Of a stretch of 64,000 bases of DNA, positions 1 through 8,403 are shown one piece after another. Made by a program: the position numbers and the translations under genes. Location of the stretch: positions 620,001-684,000 of the forward strand of contig NZ_CP085636.1 in assembly GCF_027571385.1 (NCBI RefSeq). The letters run 5' to 3'. This DNA comes from Shewanella sp. MTB7 (GTDB lineage Bacteria; Pseudomonadota; Gammaproteobacteria; Enterobacterales; Shewanellaceae). Within the stretch, counting starts at the first letter, position 1; the number at the start of each line of letters is the position of its first letter. A model generated the notes under the pieces. It was not told the origin of the DNA, searched no databases, and was given only the letters and a program-made list of their open reading frames with translations.

Positions 1-95
1 AAGTATAGATGAAGATTATGATTCTGATCGTTGCGTGATTAAATACACTATTAAGGAACCTGGATCTCTTGTTAGTGATTGATTTTGATTGTTTT

Positions 96-110
96 TCACA
101 TCTGATGTGA
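96..110. repeat. 15-bp perfect palindrome downstream of ilvY
   Basis: TCACATC-T-GATGTGA lies just beyond the ilvY stop codon. Neither strand has a T-run after it, so it does not look like an intrinsic terminator. It could be an operator for a gene to the left of the window or a 3'-end hairpin. The rest of bases 1-120 shows nothing recognisable. Confidence 0.35.
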
Positions 111-120
111 GACTCGGTAT

Positions 121-993
121 TTAAACAACCTTAAGGAACGCGGAGATTATTGGATCCTCTTTGCTTTTAGTCTTACAACAGCATCCGAGCTCAAACGGAG
201 GAATATCTATTGGGGAGGGGAGCACTTGTATGCGGTCTCGTACAGGACTGTTGGCGATGACTATTTCTGGGGTGATACTGACGCCACAGCCTAGGGCAAC
301 CATAGAGGCTATCGCTTCTTGACCTGAAACTTGAGCGTAAATGTTGGGGCTGAGGCCAAGCTGTTTAAACCAGTTATCGACTCTGCGTCTCCCTGGTCCA
401 TGTTCGGGAACGATAAAAGGCAGTCGATCCCAAGGGATATAAGATTCACTGAGTAACTCTTGTACTCGGCATCGATAGGTTGGGGCGATAATGACGAGGG
501 GAATATTATCTATCTTGGCGAAATGAAGACTGTCAGGAAAAGGATCTGGCAGCGCCGCGATGGCAATATCAGCACGATTGTTTTTCACTTCATTAACTGC
601 GTTCGCCGCATCTCCAGTGGTGAGGGCAATCTCGACTAGCGGGTGCTCACGTCTAAATCTATCTAATAAGCCGGGTAGGTGGCTATAAGCTGCAGTGACT
701 GAGCAATAAAGATTGAGTCTGCCACGTAGCAGGTCTTGTTTTGGATCTATTTTCGTTTTTAATTTGGTCCACTGATCGAGTGTCTGCTCGGCAAAGTGGC
801 GGTATTCGACCCCTGCACTGGTTAAAGCAACACTGCGATTATCCCGCTGGAACAGCTTGGCACCCACCTCATCTTCCAGCCTTTGCATGGCTCGACTGAG
901 GGCCGATGGGCTCACGTGCATCGCCTGAGCAGTACGTGAGAAGTGCAGACTTTCTGATAGGTGTAGATAGAGCTTGATGGTTTTTATATCCAC
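121..993 (-). CDS. ilvY: LysR-type transcriptional regulator IlvY
   Basis: This is a 290-residue LysR-family regulator. The N-terminal winged helix-turn-helix covers roughly residues 1-60, with the typical SPSALSRAMQRLEDEVGAKLF recognition region near residues 28-48 (seen). A periplasmic-binding-protein-like effector domain follows from about residue 90. IlvY of enterobacteria activates the divergently transcribed ilvC in response to acetolactate or acetohydroxybutyrate (family knowledge). The divergent position 170 bp from ilvC and the inverted repeat between them (1022-1042) support that assignment over a generic LysR regulator. Length matches E. coli IlvY (about 297). The start is the ATG before IKTIKLYLHL, the usual LysR N-terminus. 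Confidence 0.9.
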   Translation of the reverse strand: MDIKTIKLYLHLSESLHFSRTAQAMHVSPSALSRAMQRLEDEVGAKLFQRDNRSVALTSAGVEYRHFAEQTLDQWTKLKTKIDPKQDLLRGRLNLYCSVTAAYSHLPGLLDRFRREHPLVEIALTTGDAANAVNEVKNNRADIAIAALPDPFPDSLHFAKIDNIPLVIIAPTYRCRVQELLSESYIPWDRLPFIVPEHGPGRRRVDNWFKQLGLSPNIYAQVSGQEAIASMVALGCGVSITPEIVIANSPVRDRIQVLPSPIDIPPFELGCCCKTKSKEDPIISAFLKVV

Positions 994-1021
994 AGAACAG
1001 AGTTACCTTCTACTTTGTTTT

Positions 1022-1042
1022 ACGTTGCAATTAACGCAACGT
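1022..1042. promoter_or_regulatory. probable IlvY operator (LysR box) in ilvY-ilvC gap
   Basis: A perfect inverted repeat with 7-bp arms, ACGTTGC and GCAACGT, is separated by 7 bp. It lies 28 bp from the ilvY start and 120 bp upstream of the ilvC start. It fits the T-N11-A type of palindrome bound by LysR proteins, and TTGC/GCAA arms are typical of IlvY sites in enterobacteria. A second, inducer-dependent site would be expected closer to ilvC but I could not identify one clearly. Confidence 0.6.
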
Positions 1043-1162
1043 GGTGTCCCGAATATATCATTTTAAGCAATCAAAAGCATGCGTTATAGTGAATTCAATC
1101 GCTGCTCGAACACGTTGGTTTGAGCGACTCTCCTAAATTCGAATCGAAAGGTGGTATATCAG

Positions 1163-2644
1163 ATGGCTAACTATTTTAACTCTCTGAATTTGCGTCAACA
1201 ATTAGAACAGCTGGCTCAATGCCGCTTTATGGATCGTAATGAATTTAGTGCAGGCTGTGACTTCATTAAGGGTTGGAACATTGTCATCTTAGGTTGTGGT
1301 GCACAGGGTCTAAACCAGGGATTGAACATGCGTGATTCGGGTCTGAACATCGCCTATGCACTTCGCCCAGAAGCAATCGAAGAGAAGCGTGCCTCATTCC
1401 AAAAAGCAACGGGTAATGGCTTTTGCGTTGGCACTATCGAAGAGTTAATTCCTGATGCAGACTTAGTGCTGAACCTAACACCTGACAAGCAACACACAGA
1501 TGCTGTTACTCGCATCATGCCGTTAATGAAACAAGGCGCGACGCTTTCTTACTCTCATGGTTTCAATATCGTGGAAGAGGGGATGCAAGTTCGTGATGAT
1601 ATTACCGTTATCATGGTTGCACCTAAGTGCCCTGGTACCGAAGTTCGTGAAGAGTATAAGCGTGGATTTGGTGTGCCAACACTTATCGCGGTTCATCCTG
1701 AAAATGATCCTAAGGGACAAGGTTTCGATATTGCTAAGGCTTACGCTAGTGCAACGGGTGGTGACCGTGCTGGTGTACTGCATTCATCATTTATTGCTGA
1801 AGTTAAGTCTGACCTTATGGGTGAGCAGACCATTCTTTGTGGCATGCTACAAACTGGCGCTATTCTCGGTTATGAGAAGATGGTTGCCGATGGTGTAGAG
1901 CCTGGTTATGCGGCTAAATTAATTCAGCAAGGCTGGGAAACAACCACTGAAGCACTTAAGCATGGTGGTATTACCAACATGATGGATCGCCTATCAAACC
2001 CAGCTAAAATCAAAGCGTTTGAGATGGCTGAAGAGTTAAAAGTTATTCTTAAGCCGTTATTTGAAAAGCACATGGATGACATCATAGGTGGTGAATTTTC
2101 TAAAACTATGATGACTGATTGGGCAAATGACGATGCAAACCTGCTTAAATGGCGCCAAGAGACCGGTCAAACAGCATTTGAAAATGCGCCTCTAAGTGAT
2201 GAAAACATCGACGAGCAAACTTACTTCGATAAAGGTATCTTCCTTGTAGCCATGATAAAAGCCGGTGTTGAGCTTGCTTTCGATACGATGGTTTCGGCAG
2301 GTATTATCCAAGAGTCTGCTTACTATGAGTCACTGCATGAAACACCGCTTATCGCGAATACTATTGCGCGTAAGCGTTTATATGAAATGAACGTTGTTAT
2401 CTCTGATACTGCAGAATACGGTTGTTATCTATTTAACCACGCTGCAGTGCCAATGCTACGAGAGTATGTACAGAATATGTCTTCTGAGCTTTTAGGTCGT
2501 GGATTAGATGACAGCAGTAATGGTGTTGATAACCAGCGTTTGATTGAAGTTAATGCAGCGATTCGCGGAACAGGTGTTGAGAAAATCGGCGCCGAACTTC
2601 GCGGTTACATGACTGCGATGCAAGTTATTGTTGAAGAGAAGTAA
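1163..2644 (+). CDS. ilvC: ketol-acid reductoisomerase (class II)
   Basis: The enzyme converts acetolactate or acetohydroxybutyrate to the dihydroxy acid using NADPH, the second common step of Ile/Val synthesis. The 493-residue length is that of the long, class II enzyme (E. coli IlvC 491). The Rossmann motif GCGAQG is at residues 44-49, and [14 protein letters not shown] is nearly the E. coli N-terminus. An in-frame GTG four codons upstream (1151) extends the frame. The ATG at 1163 is preferred because AAAGGTGG at 1147-1154 is spaced 8 nt from it and because of the homology. The gene is divergent from ilvY and separated from ilvG by the leader/attenuator region, so it is probably its own transcription unit, activated by IlvY. 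Confidence 0.97.
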   Translation: MANYFNSLNLRQQLEQLAQCRFMDRNEFSAGCDFIKGWNIVILGCGAQGLNQGLNMRDSGLNIAYALRPEAIEEKRASFQKATGNGFCVGTIEELIPDADLVLNLTPDKQHTDAVTRIMPLMKQGATLSYSHGFNIVEEGMQVRDDITVIMVAPKCPGTEVREEYKRGFGVPTLIAVHPENDPKGQGFDIAKAYASATGGDRAGVLHSSFIAEVKSDLMGEQTILCGMLQTGAILGYEKMVADGVEPGYAAKLIQQGWETTTEALKHGGITNMMDRLSNPAKIKAFEMAEELKVILKPLFEKHMDDIIGGEFSKTMMTDWANDDANLLKWRQETGQTAFENAPLSDENIDEQTYFDKGIFLVAMIKAGVELAFDTMVSAGIIQESAYYESLHETPLIANTIARKRLYEMNVVISDTAEYGCYLFNHAAVPMLREYVQNMSSELLGRGLDDSSNGVDNQRLIEVNAAIRGTGVEKIGAELRGYMTAMQVIVEEK

Positions 2645-2662
2645 TCTATTTCGAAAAGACAC

Positions 2663-2686
2663 AGATCCAATGTGAAAATTGGATCT
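2663..2686 (+). terminator. hairpin downstream of ilvC
   Basis: AGATCCAA and TTGGATCT form a perfect 8-bp inverted repeat with an 8-nt loop, 19 nt after the ilvC stop. There is no proper T-run, only A/T-rich sequence, so it may be a weak or Rho-assisted terminator or a 3'-end stabiliser. Confidence 0.4.
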
Positions 2687-2827
2687 GATCATAAAAATAA
2701 ACAAAAATATCAAGTTAGTCATTGAAGTAAAAGATAATTTCATGAAGAGGTTAGGATGTTACTTTAGGGTGAAAGTGCCAAGTTTTGTTATCTCTCTGCG
2801 CACTTTCTCACTCAGGTTAAAAGGTTT

Positions 2828-2857
2828 TTGTTGTGTTTTTTATTGGCTTTGTGTTAT
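2828..2857 (+). promoter_or_regulatory. candidate promoter for the ilv leader/operon
   Basis: TTGTTG (2828-2833) and TGTTAT (2852-2857) are 18 bp apart, about 65 bp upstream of the leader peptide start. Matches to the sigma-70 consensus are moderate (4/6 at -10). It is placed mainly by position, so treat it as a candidate only. Confidence 0.3.
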
Positions 2858-2921
2858 TGATTAATGGCTCTTCAATTGAAGAGACTGAATTTAAGCAAAC
2901 TATTTAGGAAACTGGTCAACA

Positions 2922-3017
2922 ATGTTTAACCAAGCTGCCCTGCTCATTATTGTGATTATTAACGTCGTGATTATTAAATCACAGCGGGGGCAAGGCATGG
3001 CATATCGACCAACCTAA
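2922..3017 (+). CDS. ilvL: ilv operon leader peptide (attenuation peptide)
   Basis: This 31-codon ORF starts MFNQAALLIIVIINVVIIK. Codons 7-18 are Leu, Leu, Ile, Ile, Val, Ile, Ile, Asn, Val, Val, Ile, Ile, a run of exactly the three amino acids made by the downstream operon. AGGAA at 2906-2910 is a plausible, somewhat distant ribosome binding site. The ORF stops 20 nt before a strong intrinsic terminator and about 130 nt before ilvG. This is the classical layout of ilvL in enterobacteria, where ribosome stalling at starved codons prevents terminator formation. The residue sequence is not that of E. coli IlvL. The call rests on codon content and position. Confidence 0.85.
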   Translation: MFNQAALLIIVIINVVIIKSQRGQGMAYRPT

Positions 3018-3070
3018 TTAAGGTAAAGATTGCAACCAACCCCCCGCTCCGAAAGGACCGGGGGGTTTTT
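2938..3070 (+). promoter_or_regulatory. ilv transcription attenuator (alternative RNA pairings)
   Basis: Three mutually exclusive pairings can be drawn. Protector: CCCTGCT (2938-2944, leader codons 6-8) with AGCGGGG (2983-2989). Antiterminator: AGCGGGGG (2983-2990) with CCCCCGCT (3041-3048). Terminator: the hairpin at 3038-3067. A ribosome stalled on the Ile/Val codons (2946-2975) would mask the first arm and free the second to sequester the terminator's 5' arm. The pairings are seen in the sequence. The mechanism is inferred from the known ilvGMEDA, trp and his attenuators. Confidence 0.75.
3038..3070 (+). terminator. attenuator terminator upstream of ilvG
   Basis: The arm AACCCCCCG (3038-3046) pairs with CGGGGGGTT (3059-3067). 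It is capped by TCC-GAAA-GGA with one internal C/C mismatch, and is followed by TTTTT. This is a strong Rho-independent terminator between the leader peptide and ilvG. Confidence 0.85.
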
Positions 3071-3148
3071 CGTTTAAAGCCTCACTGAAAAGTGGACGAC
3101 AAAGGCTTTACCCTACAAATATTGACGATATCTTCAGAAGAGTGAGAG

Positions 3149-4843
3149 ATGCAGATGGAACAAGGGCAGAATAAACAAGGTCAAATGATGCGCGGTGCCG
3201 ATGCTGTGATCAAGGTATTAACCGCTCATGGTGTGACCAACATCTTTGGTTATCCTGGTGGCGCGATAATGCCTATCTACGATGCCCTTTACGGCGCACC
3301 GGTAGAACATCTACTAAGTCGTCATGAACAAGGCGCCGCTTTTGCTGCCCTTGGTTATGCCAGAGCAAGTGGCAAGACCGGGGTTTGCTTCGCAACGTCA
3401 GGCCCAGGAGCGACAAACTTAGTGACCTCTTTGGCCGATGCACTCCTTGATTCAGTTCCCGTTGTTGCCATTACTGGGCAAGTTTCCACTGCTGTGATTG
3501 GCACCGATGCATTCCAAGAGATCGATGTGCTTGGCATGTCATTGTCATGCACTAAACATAGCTTTATGGTCACCGAAATGGATGAGTTAGTACCAACCTT
3601 GTATAAAGCGTTTGAGATCGCCGCTTCGGGTCGACCAGGTCCTGTATTAGTGGACATTCCAAAAGATATCCAGATCGGTATGCTTGAATATAAAACGCCA
3701 GTTCAGGAGCGTGTTGAGGAGCCTGAGCTTGATACCAGTAAGCTAGATGAAGCGCTAACCCTGCTAACTCAAACGAAGCGACCTATGTTGTATGTCGGTG
3801 GTGGTGTAGGCATGGCGGGCGCCGTTGAGCCACTGCGAAAATTTATCAAAGTGACCGGGGTTCCATCGGTGGCTACCTTGAAGGGACTCGGTTCGATTGC
3901 CAATGATACGCCAGGTTATCTTGGCATGTTGGGGATGCACGGCTCTAAGGCGGCTAATATTGCCGTACAGGAGTGTGATTTATTGATTGTTGTTGGTGCG
4001 CGCTTCGATGACAGAGTAACCGGCCGTTTAGCTTCTTTTGCTGAACATGCCAAAGTGATCCATCTCGATATTGATGCCGCTGAATTGGGCAAGCTTCGCA
4101 TGCCTGAAGTTGCCATTGATGGTGATCTTCGTCGGGTCTTGCGCGTGTTAGCCACACCTCTTGAGATTGCTCCATGGCAAGCTGAAGTCGCACGCTTAAA
4201 AGAGGAACACCAGTGGAACTATGACAGGCCTGGGGAGTTGATATTTGCTCCGGCTATGCTCAAGCGTTTGGCTGAGAAGTTACCAGAAGACAGCGTGGTG
4301 TGCTGCGATGTGGGTCAGCACCAGATGTGGGTGGCTCAACATATGTGGTTCCGTAAGCCTGAAGATCACCTATCCAGTGCTGGCCTTGGTACCATGGGTT
4401 TTGGTTTGCCGGCGGGGATTGGCGCGAAGGTTTCTCGTCCTGAAGCTACAGTGGTAGTAGTGTCGGGTGATGGCTCCTTTATGATGAATGTCCAAGAGCT
4501 AACGACTATTAAACGCCGTAAACTTGCGGTTAAAATTCTGCTTATCGACAATCAAAAGTTGGGTATGGTTAAGCAGTGGCAACAGCTGTTTTTTGAAGAA
4601 CGCTATAGCGAAACGGATCTTTCCGATAACCCTGACTTTGTCACATTAGCATCGGCATTCGATATCCCTGGCCGCACCATTACCAATACTGACGAAGTTG
4701 AAGCAGCGTTAGATCACCTAGTTCATTGCGAAGGTCCCTATTTGTTACATGTGAGGATTGACGAGGCTCATAACGTCTGGCCTTTGGTTCCACCAGGGGC
4801 ATCGAATCGTGACATGATGGAAGAAATGGATAAATCGACCTAG
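3149..4843 (+). CDS. ilvG: acetolactate synthase II large subunit
   Basis: The TPP-dependent acetohydroxyacid synthase catalyses the first common step of Ile and Val synthesis. The 564-residue protein has the catalytic Glu in SRHEQGAA (Glu60), the [12 protein letters not shown] segment, and the TPP/Mg motif SGDGSFMMN near residue 450 with the downstream Asn in IDNQ. The C-terminal [12 protein letters not shown] is shared with E. coli IlvG. Unlike ilvG of E. coli K-12, the frame is intact. The start is the first ATG after the attenuator; a second ATG lies two codons downstream. It is followed by ilvM after 78 bp, which identifies it as the IlvG-type rather than IlvB/IlvI. Confidence 0.95.
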   Translation: MQMEQGQNKQGQMMRGADAVIKVLTAHGVTNIFGYPGGAIMPIYDALYGAPVEHLLSRHEQGAAFAALGYARASGKTGVCFATSGPGATNLVTSLADALLDSVPVVAITGQVSTAVIGTDAFQEIDVLGMSLSCTKHSFMVTEMDELVPTLYKAFEIAASGRPGPVLVDIPKDIQIGMLEYKTPVQERVEEPELDTSKLDEALTLLTQTKRPMLYVGGGVGMAGAVEPLRKFIKVTGVPSVATLKGLGSIANDTPGYLGMLGMHGSKAANIAVQECDLLIVVGARFDDRVTGRLASFAEHAKVIHLDIDAAELGKLRMPEVAIDGDLRRVLRVLATPLEIAPWQAEVARLKEEHQWNYDRPGELIFAPAMLKRLAEKLPEDSVVCCDVGQHQMWVAQHMWFRKPEDHLSSAGLGTMGFGLPAGIGAKVSRPEATVVVVSGDGSFMMNVQELTTIKRRKLAVKILLIDNQKLGMVKQWQQLFFEERYSETDLSDNPDFVTLASAFDIPGRTITNTDEVEAALDHLVHCEGPYLLHVRIDEAHNVWPLVPPGASNRDMMEEMDKST

Positions 4844-4921
4844 GTTAGTCGCTTAAAGATATTGGTGAGCTTGTCAGATAAAAAATGGCCTGCATAAGAA
4901 CAGCATGATGGAGATACAGAG

Positions 4922-5176
4922 ATGAAACATACGGTGAATTTAATCTTAGAGCAGCGTCCAGAGGTGCTTGAGCGAGTATTGAGAGTCGTACGCCATCGTG
5001 GGTTTAAAGTGACCAAGATGAATATGCAGTTAGCGAACGATAAAACCGCTGGCTTAGATATAACGGTTGAGAGTGAGCGTGGTATAGAACTACTCACTAA
5101 GCAGTTGGATAAGCTTATCGATGTGATTGAGTGCAGCGCATTAGTGCATCATACATCTGAAAGGCTCGTTAGCTAG
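4922..5176 (+). CDS. ilvM: acetolactate synthase II small (regulatory) subunit
   Basis: This 84-residue single ACT-domain protein is the size of E. coli IlvM (87). It starts MKHTVNLILEQRPEVLERVLRV. In the family the small subunit stabilises and activates the IlvG catalytic subunit. The IlvGM isozyme of E. coli is insensitive to valine feedback, which may hold here but cannot be read from sequence. GGAG at about 4911 serves as ribosome binding site. It sits between ilvG and ilvE in the operon. Confidence 0.92.
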   Translation: MKHTVNLILEQRPEVLERVLRVVRHRGFKVTKMNMQLANDKTAGLDITVESERGIELLTKQLDKLIDVIECSALVHHTSERLVS

Positions 5177-5240
5177 TTCTAGTCGATAGATAAACCTATA
5201 AGCCAGAAGAAACTGGCACATAAGAGATAGAGGAAAGGAT

Positions 5241-6164
5241 ATGACCGCGAAGAAAGCAGAATTTATATGGTTTAACGGTGAAATCATGCCTTGGGGCGAT
5301 GCCAAGGTCCATGTGATGTCCCACGGCTTGCATTATGGTTCTTCTGTTTTCGAGGGGATCCGTGTCTATGATACTCATCTTGGGCCTGCTGGTTTTCGTG
5401 TCACGCCTCACGTTGAGCGCTTGTATGACTCGGCTAAAATTTACCGCATGCCAATTCCATTTTCGTTCGATGAGTTGATGAAAGCCTGCAGTGATATCGT
5501 CAATAAGAACAATTTAAAGAGTGCTTATATCCGTCCGTTGGCCTTTTATGGTGATGTAGGGATGGGGATCACACCGCCAATCGACGCTGTGTGTGATGTG
5601 ATGGTGGCGGCGTTTCCTTGGGGCGCTTATCTGGGTGAAGACAGCATGGAAGCTGGCGTCGATGTTGCTGTGAGCTCTTGGAATCGCTTAGCACCCAATA
5701 CTATACCAACTGGTGCTAAGGCGGGTGGTAATTACTTATCCTCTATCCAGATTTCCACTGAAGCTAAACGAAATGGTTTCCATGAAGGGATCGCGCTCGA
5801 TGTAAATGGCCTAGTGAGTGAAGGCGCTGGAGCGAACTTATTTGTTGTTAAAAAAGGGAAAATTTACACTCCTCCCGCAACTGCTGCTATTTTAATGGGC
5901 CTGACCCGAGACTCCATTATAGTGCTTGCCCGTGACTTAGGTTACGAGGTGGTAGAAGAGGCCATGTCACGTGAGTTCCTCTATCTTGCTGATGAGATCT
6001 TCATGACCGGCACCGCCGCCGAAATCGTCCCTGTGCGCAGTGTCGACAGAATCGATATTGGCGTGGGTAAGCGTGGCCCTGTGACTAAGCAGATCCAAGA
6101 CACTTTCTTCGGCCTGTTTACTGGTCAAACCGAAGACAAGTGGGGTTGGTTAGAGCCGTTATAA
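5241..6164 (+). CDS. ilvE: branched-chain amino acid aminotransferase
   Basis: The PLP fold-type IV transaminase performs the last step to Ile, Val and Leu using glutamate. The 307-residue length compares with 309 in E. coli. The Schiff-base lysine is Lys160 in PTGAKAGGNYL. HYGSSVFEGIR near residue 31 and the GAGANLFVVK segment are family signatures. AGAGGAAAGG just upstream gives a good ribosome binding site. It is cotranscribed with ilvGM by position (64-bp gap). The following 387-bp gap before ilvD is unusually long for this operon and full of repeats. Confidence 0.95.
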   Translation: MTAKKAEFIWFNGEIMPWGDAKVHVMSHGLHYGSSVFEGIRVYDTHLGPAGFRVTPHVERLYDSAKIYRMPIPFSFDELMKACSDIVNKNNLKSAYIRPLAFYGDVGMGITPPIDAVCDVMVAAFPWGAYLGEDSMEAGVDVAVSSWNRLAPNTIPTGAKAGGNYLSSIQISTEAKRNGFHEGIALDVNGLVSEGAGANLFVVKKGKIYTPPATAAILMGLTRDSIIVLARDLGYEVVEEAMSREFLYLADEIFMTGTAAEIVPVRSVDRIDIGVGKRGPVTKQIQDTFFGLFTGQTEDKWGWLEPL

Positions 6165-6176
6165 ATTAATAGCAAA

Positions 6177-6355
6177 GACGAATACTTTGCTAATGGATAA
6201 CGGAACGTTCGTAAGCTCACTGACGGAAAAGTCAGGAAAGCAGGAGCTAGGCCCTAGGAAAAGCTAAGAAAGGTACTAGAAAAGCGAAAGCTGAGACGAA
6301 TGCTTCGCTACGGATCACGGAACGCTCGCAGGCTCACGCACGGAAAGCCGGAAAG
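6177..6355 (+). repeat. two imperfect direct repeats between ilvE and ilvD
   Basis: Copies at 6177-6240 and 6295-6355 share the pattern GACGAAT..TTcGCTA..GGAT.ACGGAACG.TCG.A.GCTCAC..ACGGAAA. The 15-mer CGCTCGCAGGCTCAC of the second copy (6323-6337) recurs exactly at 18689-18703, so this is a dispersed element. No ORF is evident. It may fold, but its function is unknown. Confidence 0.6.
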
Positions 6356-6436
6356 ATTAAGACCAAACATAGAAGCTGAGATCGATATCTCAGTACGTAA
6401 AATTAAAATTGAAGGTCACAGCCAGGTAGCTTGATG

Positions 6437-6485
6437 CTAGAACCTAGAACCTAGAACCTAGAACCTAGAACCTAGAACCTAGAAC
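6437..6485 (+). repeat. 7-bp tandem repeat (CTAGAAC)x7
   Basis: Seven perfect, uninterrupted copies of CTAGAAC lie in the ilvE-ilvD gap. Degenerate copies follow (CCTAGAACCTAG at about 6500). The array ends about 65 bp before the ilvD start. It is noncoding and slippage-prone, so copy number could vary between strains. Confidence 0.95.
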
Positions 6486-6551
6486 CAACTAGTAATCTAG
6501 CCTAGAACCTAGTATCAAAGCCTCGAACCTTATCAAAAAGGATTAATCGCA

Positions 6552-8402
6552 ATGCCAAAATTACGTTCAGCTACTAGTACCGAAGGTCGTAACATGGCTG
6601 GAGCCCGCGCTTTGTGGCGTGCAACCGGTGTTAAAGATAATGATTTCGGTAAGCCGATTATTGCGATTTCTAACTCATTTACTCAGTTTGTTCCAGGCCA
6701 TGTTCACCTTAAAGATATGGGCTCTCTGGTTGCGGGTGCTATCGAAGAAGCGGGCGGTATCGCAAAAGAGTTCAACACAATTGCTGTCGATGATGGCATC
6801 GCGATGGGCCATGGCGGTATGTTGTACAGCTTGCCATCTCGTGATCTTATCGCCGATAGCGTCGAATACATGGTTAATGCTCACTGCGCGGACGCACTCG
6901 TGTGTATCTCAAACTGTGACAAAATTACTCCAGGCATGTTGATGGCGGCACTTCGTCTTAATATCCCTGTCATCTTCGTCTCCGGTGGTCCAATGGAGGC
7001 AGGTAAAACCAAGCTTTCTGACAAGATCATCAAACTGGACTTGGTTGATGCCATGGTGGCTGGCGCCGACAGTCGCGTATCTGATGCTGACAGTGAACAA
7101 ATCGAACGTAGTGCTTGCCCTACCTGTGGTTCGTGCTCTGGCATGTTTACTGCCAACTCAATGAACTGCTTAACTGAAGCTTTAGGTTTATCGCTGCCGG
7201 GTAACGGCTCAATGCTCGCAACTCATGCCGATAGACGTGAGCTTTTCCTCGACGCGGGTCGCCGCATCATGGATCTCGCGACCCGTTATTATAGAGATGA
7301 CGATGAGTCCGCACTGCCCCGCAACATCGCTAACTTCAATGCTTTCGAAAATGCCACTGTGTTAGATATCGCCATGGGCGGATCGAGTAACACGGTATTG
7401 CACCTGATAGCTGCGGCGCACGAAGCTAAAGTCGATTTCACTATGGCCGACATCGACAGATTGTCACGTCTAGTGCCGCATCTTTGTAAGGTTGCCCCAT
7501 CAACGCCTGAATATCATATGGAAGATGTGCATCGTGCTGGTGGCGTAATGGGAATTTTGGGCGAACTTGATAGAGCGGGCTTGCTCCATAACGACGCATA
7601 CCATGTTGCAGGTAAGTCTTTAAAAGACGTATTGGCCAAATGGGACATTGTTCAAAGCGATGATGCCGCGGTGCATAAGTTTTTCTCAGCAGGCCCAGCA
7701 GGGATCCCTACGACGAAGGCCTTTAGCCAAGATTGTCGCTGGGATAGCGTCGATAATGATCGCGTGGCTGGTTGTATCCGCAAGCGTGAGTTTGCCTTCA
7801 GTCAAGAAGGTGGCCTAGCGGTGCTTGCCGGTAATATTGCTATCGATGGTTGTATCGTTAAGACAGCGGGAGTCGATGAAGAAAATCATACCTTTATTGG
7901 TTCGGCGCGAGTTTATGAAAGCCAAGATGATGCTGTAGCAGGTATCTTAAATGGTGAAGTGGTTGCTGGTGATGTGGTGGTGATTCGCTACGAAGGCCCT
8001 AAAGGCGGCCCAGGTATGCAAGAGATGCTGTATCCAACCAGTTATCTTAAGTCTCGCGGCTTAGGTAAGGCGTGTGCACTTATAACAGATGGTCGTTTCT
8101 CCGGCGGTACCTCTGGCCTCTCTATCGGTCATGTGTCGCCAGAAGCTGCGGCAGGTGGCACCATAGGCTTAGTTGAAACCGGTGACAGAATAGAGATTGA
8201 TATTCCAGAACGTTCAATTAAGTTAGCCATTAGTGATATTGAATTGGCGGCTCGTCGCAGTGCAATGGAAGCGCGCGGTAAGCAAGCGTGGAAGCCAGTG
8301 GGTCGTGTAAGGGAAGTCTCATTAGCCCTTAAAGCCTATGCGCTACTTGCGACCAGTGCCGATAAAGGTGCAGTTAGAGATGTCACCATGCTGGAGGATT
8401 AA
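6552..8402 (+). CDS. ilvD: dihydroxy-acid dehydratase
   Basis: The Fe-S enzyme dehydrates dihydroxyisovalerate or dihydroxymethylvalerate to the 2-keto acids. The 616-residue length is identical to E. coli IlvD. Cluster cysteines are visible at Cys122 ([10 protein letters not shown]) and Cys195 within [11 protein letters not shown]. The C-terminal GRFSGGTSG motif is present. The start [21 protein letters not shown] matches the family. The stop is one base from the ilvA start, showing tight coupling. Confidence 0.97.
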   Translation: MPKLRSATSTEGRNMAGARALWRATGVKDNDFGKPIIAISNSFTQFVPGHVHLKDMGSLVAGAIEEAGGIAKEFNTIAVDDGIAMGHGGMLYSLPSRDLIADSVEYMVNAHCADALVCISNCDKITPGMLMAALRLNIPVIFVSGGPMEAGKTKLSDKIIKLDLVDAMVAGADSRVSDADSEQIERSACPTCGSCSGMFTANSMNCLTEALGLSLPGNGSMLATHADRRELFLDAGRRIMDLATRYYRDDDESALPRNIANFNAFENATVLDIAMGGSSNTVLHLIAAAHEAKVDFTMADIDRLSRLVPHLCKVAPSTPEYHMEDVHRAGGVMGILGELDRAGLLHNDAYHVAGKSLKDVLAKWDIVQSDDAAVHKFFSAGPAGIPTTKAFSQDCRWDSVDNDRVAGCIRKREFAFSQEGGLAVLAGNIAIDGCIVKTAGVDEENHTFIGSARVYESQDDAVAGILNGEVVAGDVVVIRYEGPKGGPGMQEMLYPTSYLKSRGLGKACALITDGRFSGGTSGLSIGHVSPEAAAGGTIGLVETGDRIEIDIPERSIKLAISDIELAARRSAMEARGKQAWKPVGRVREVSLALKAYALLATSADKGAVRDVTMLED

Positions 8403-8403
8403 C

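Noticed and set aside
1151..1162. GTG start four codons upstream of ilvC
   Set aside because: It overlaps the Shine-Dalgarno sequence that serves the ATG at 1163, and the family N-terminus is MANYFN.
2679..2864. 61-codon ORF between ilvC and the ilv leader
   Set aside because: It is AT-rich with no ribosome binding site and overlaps the likely promoter region of the leader.
6177..6355. Insertion sequence or MITE in the ilvE-ilvD gap
   Set aside because: No terminal inverted repeats, target-site duplication or transposase remnant could be seen, only direct and short tandem repeats.
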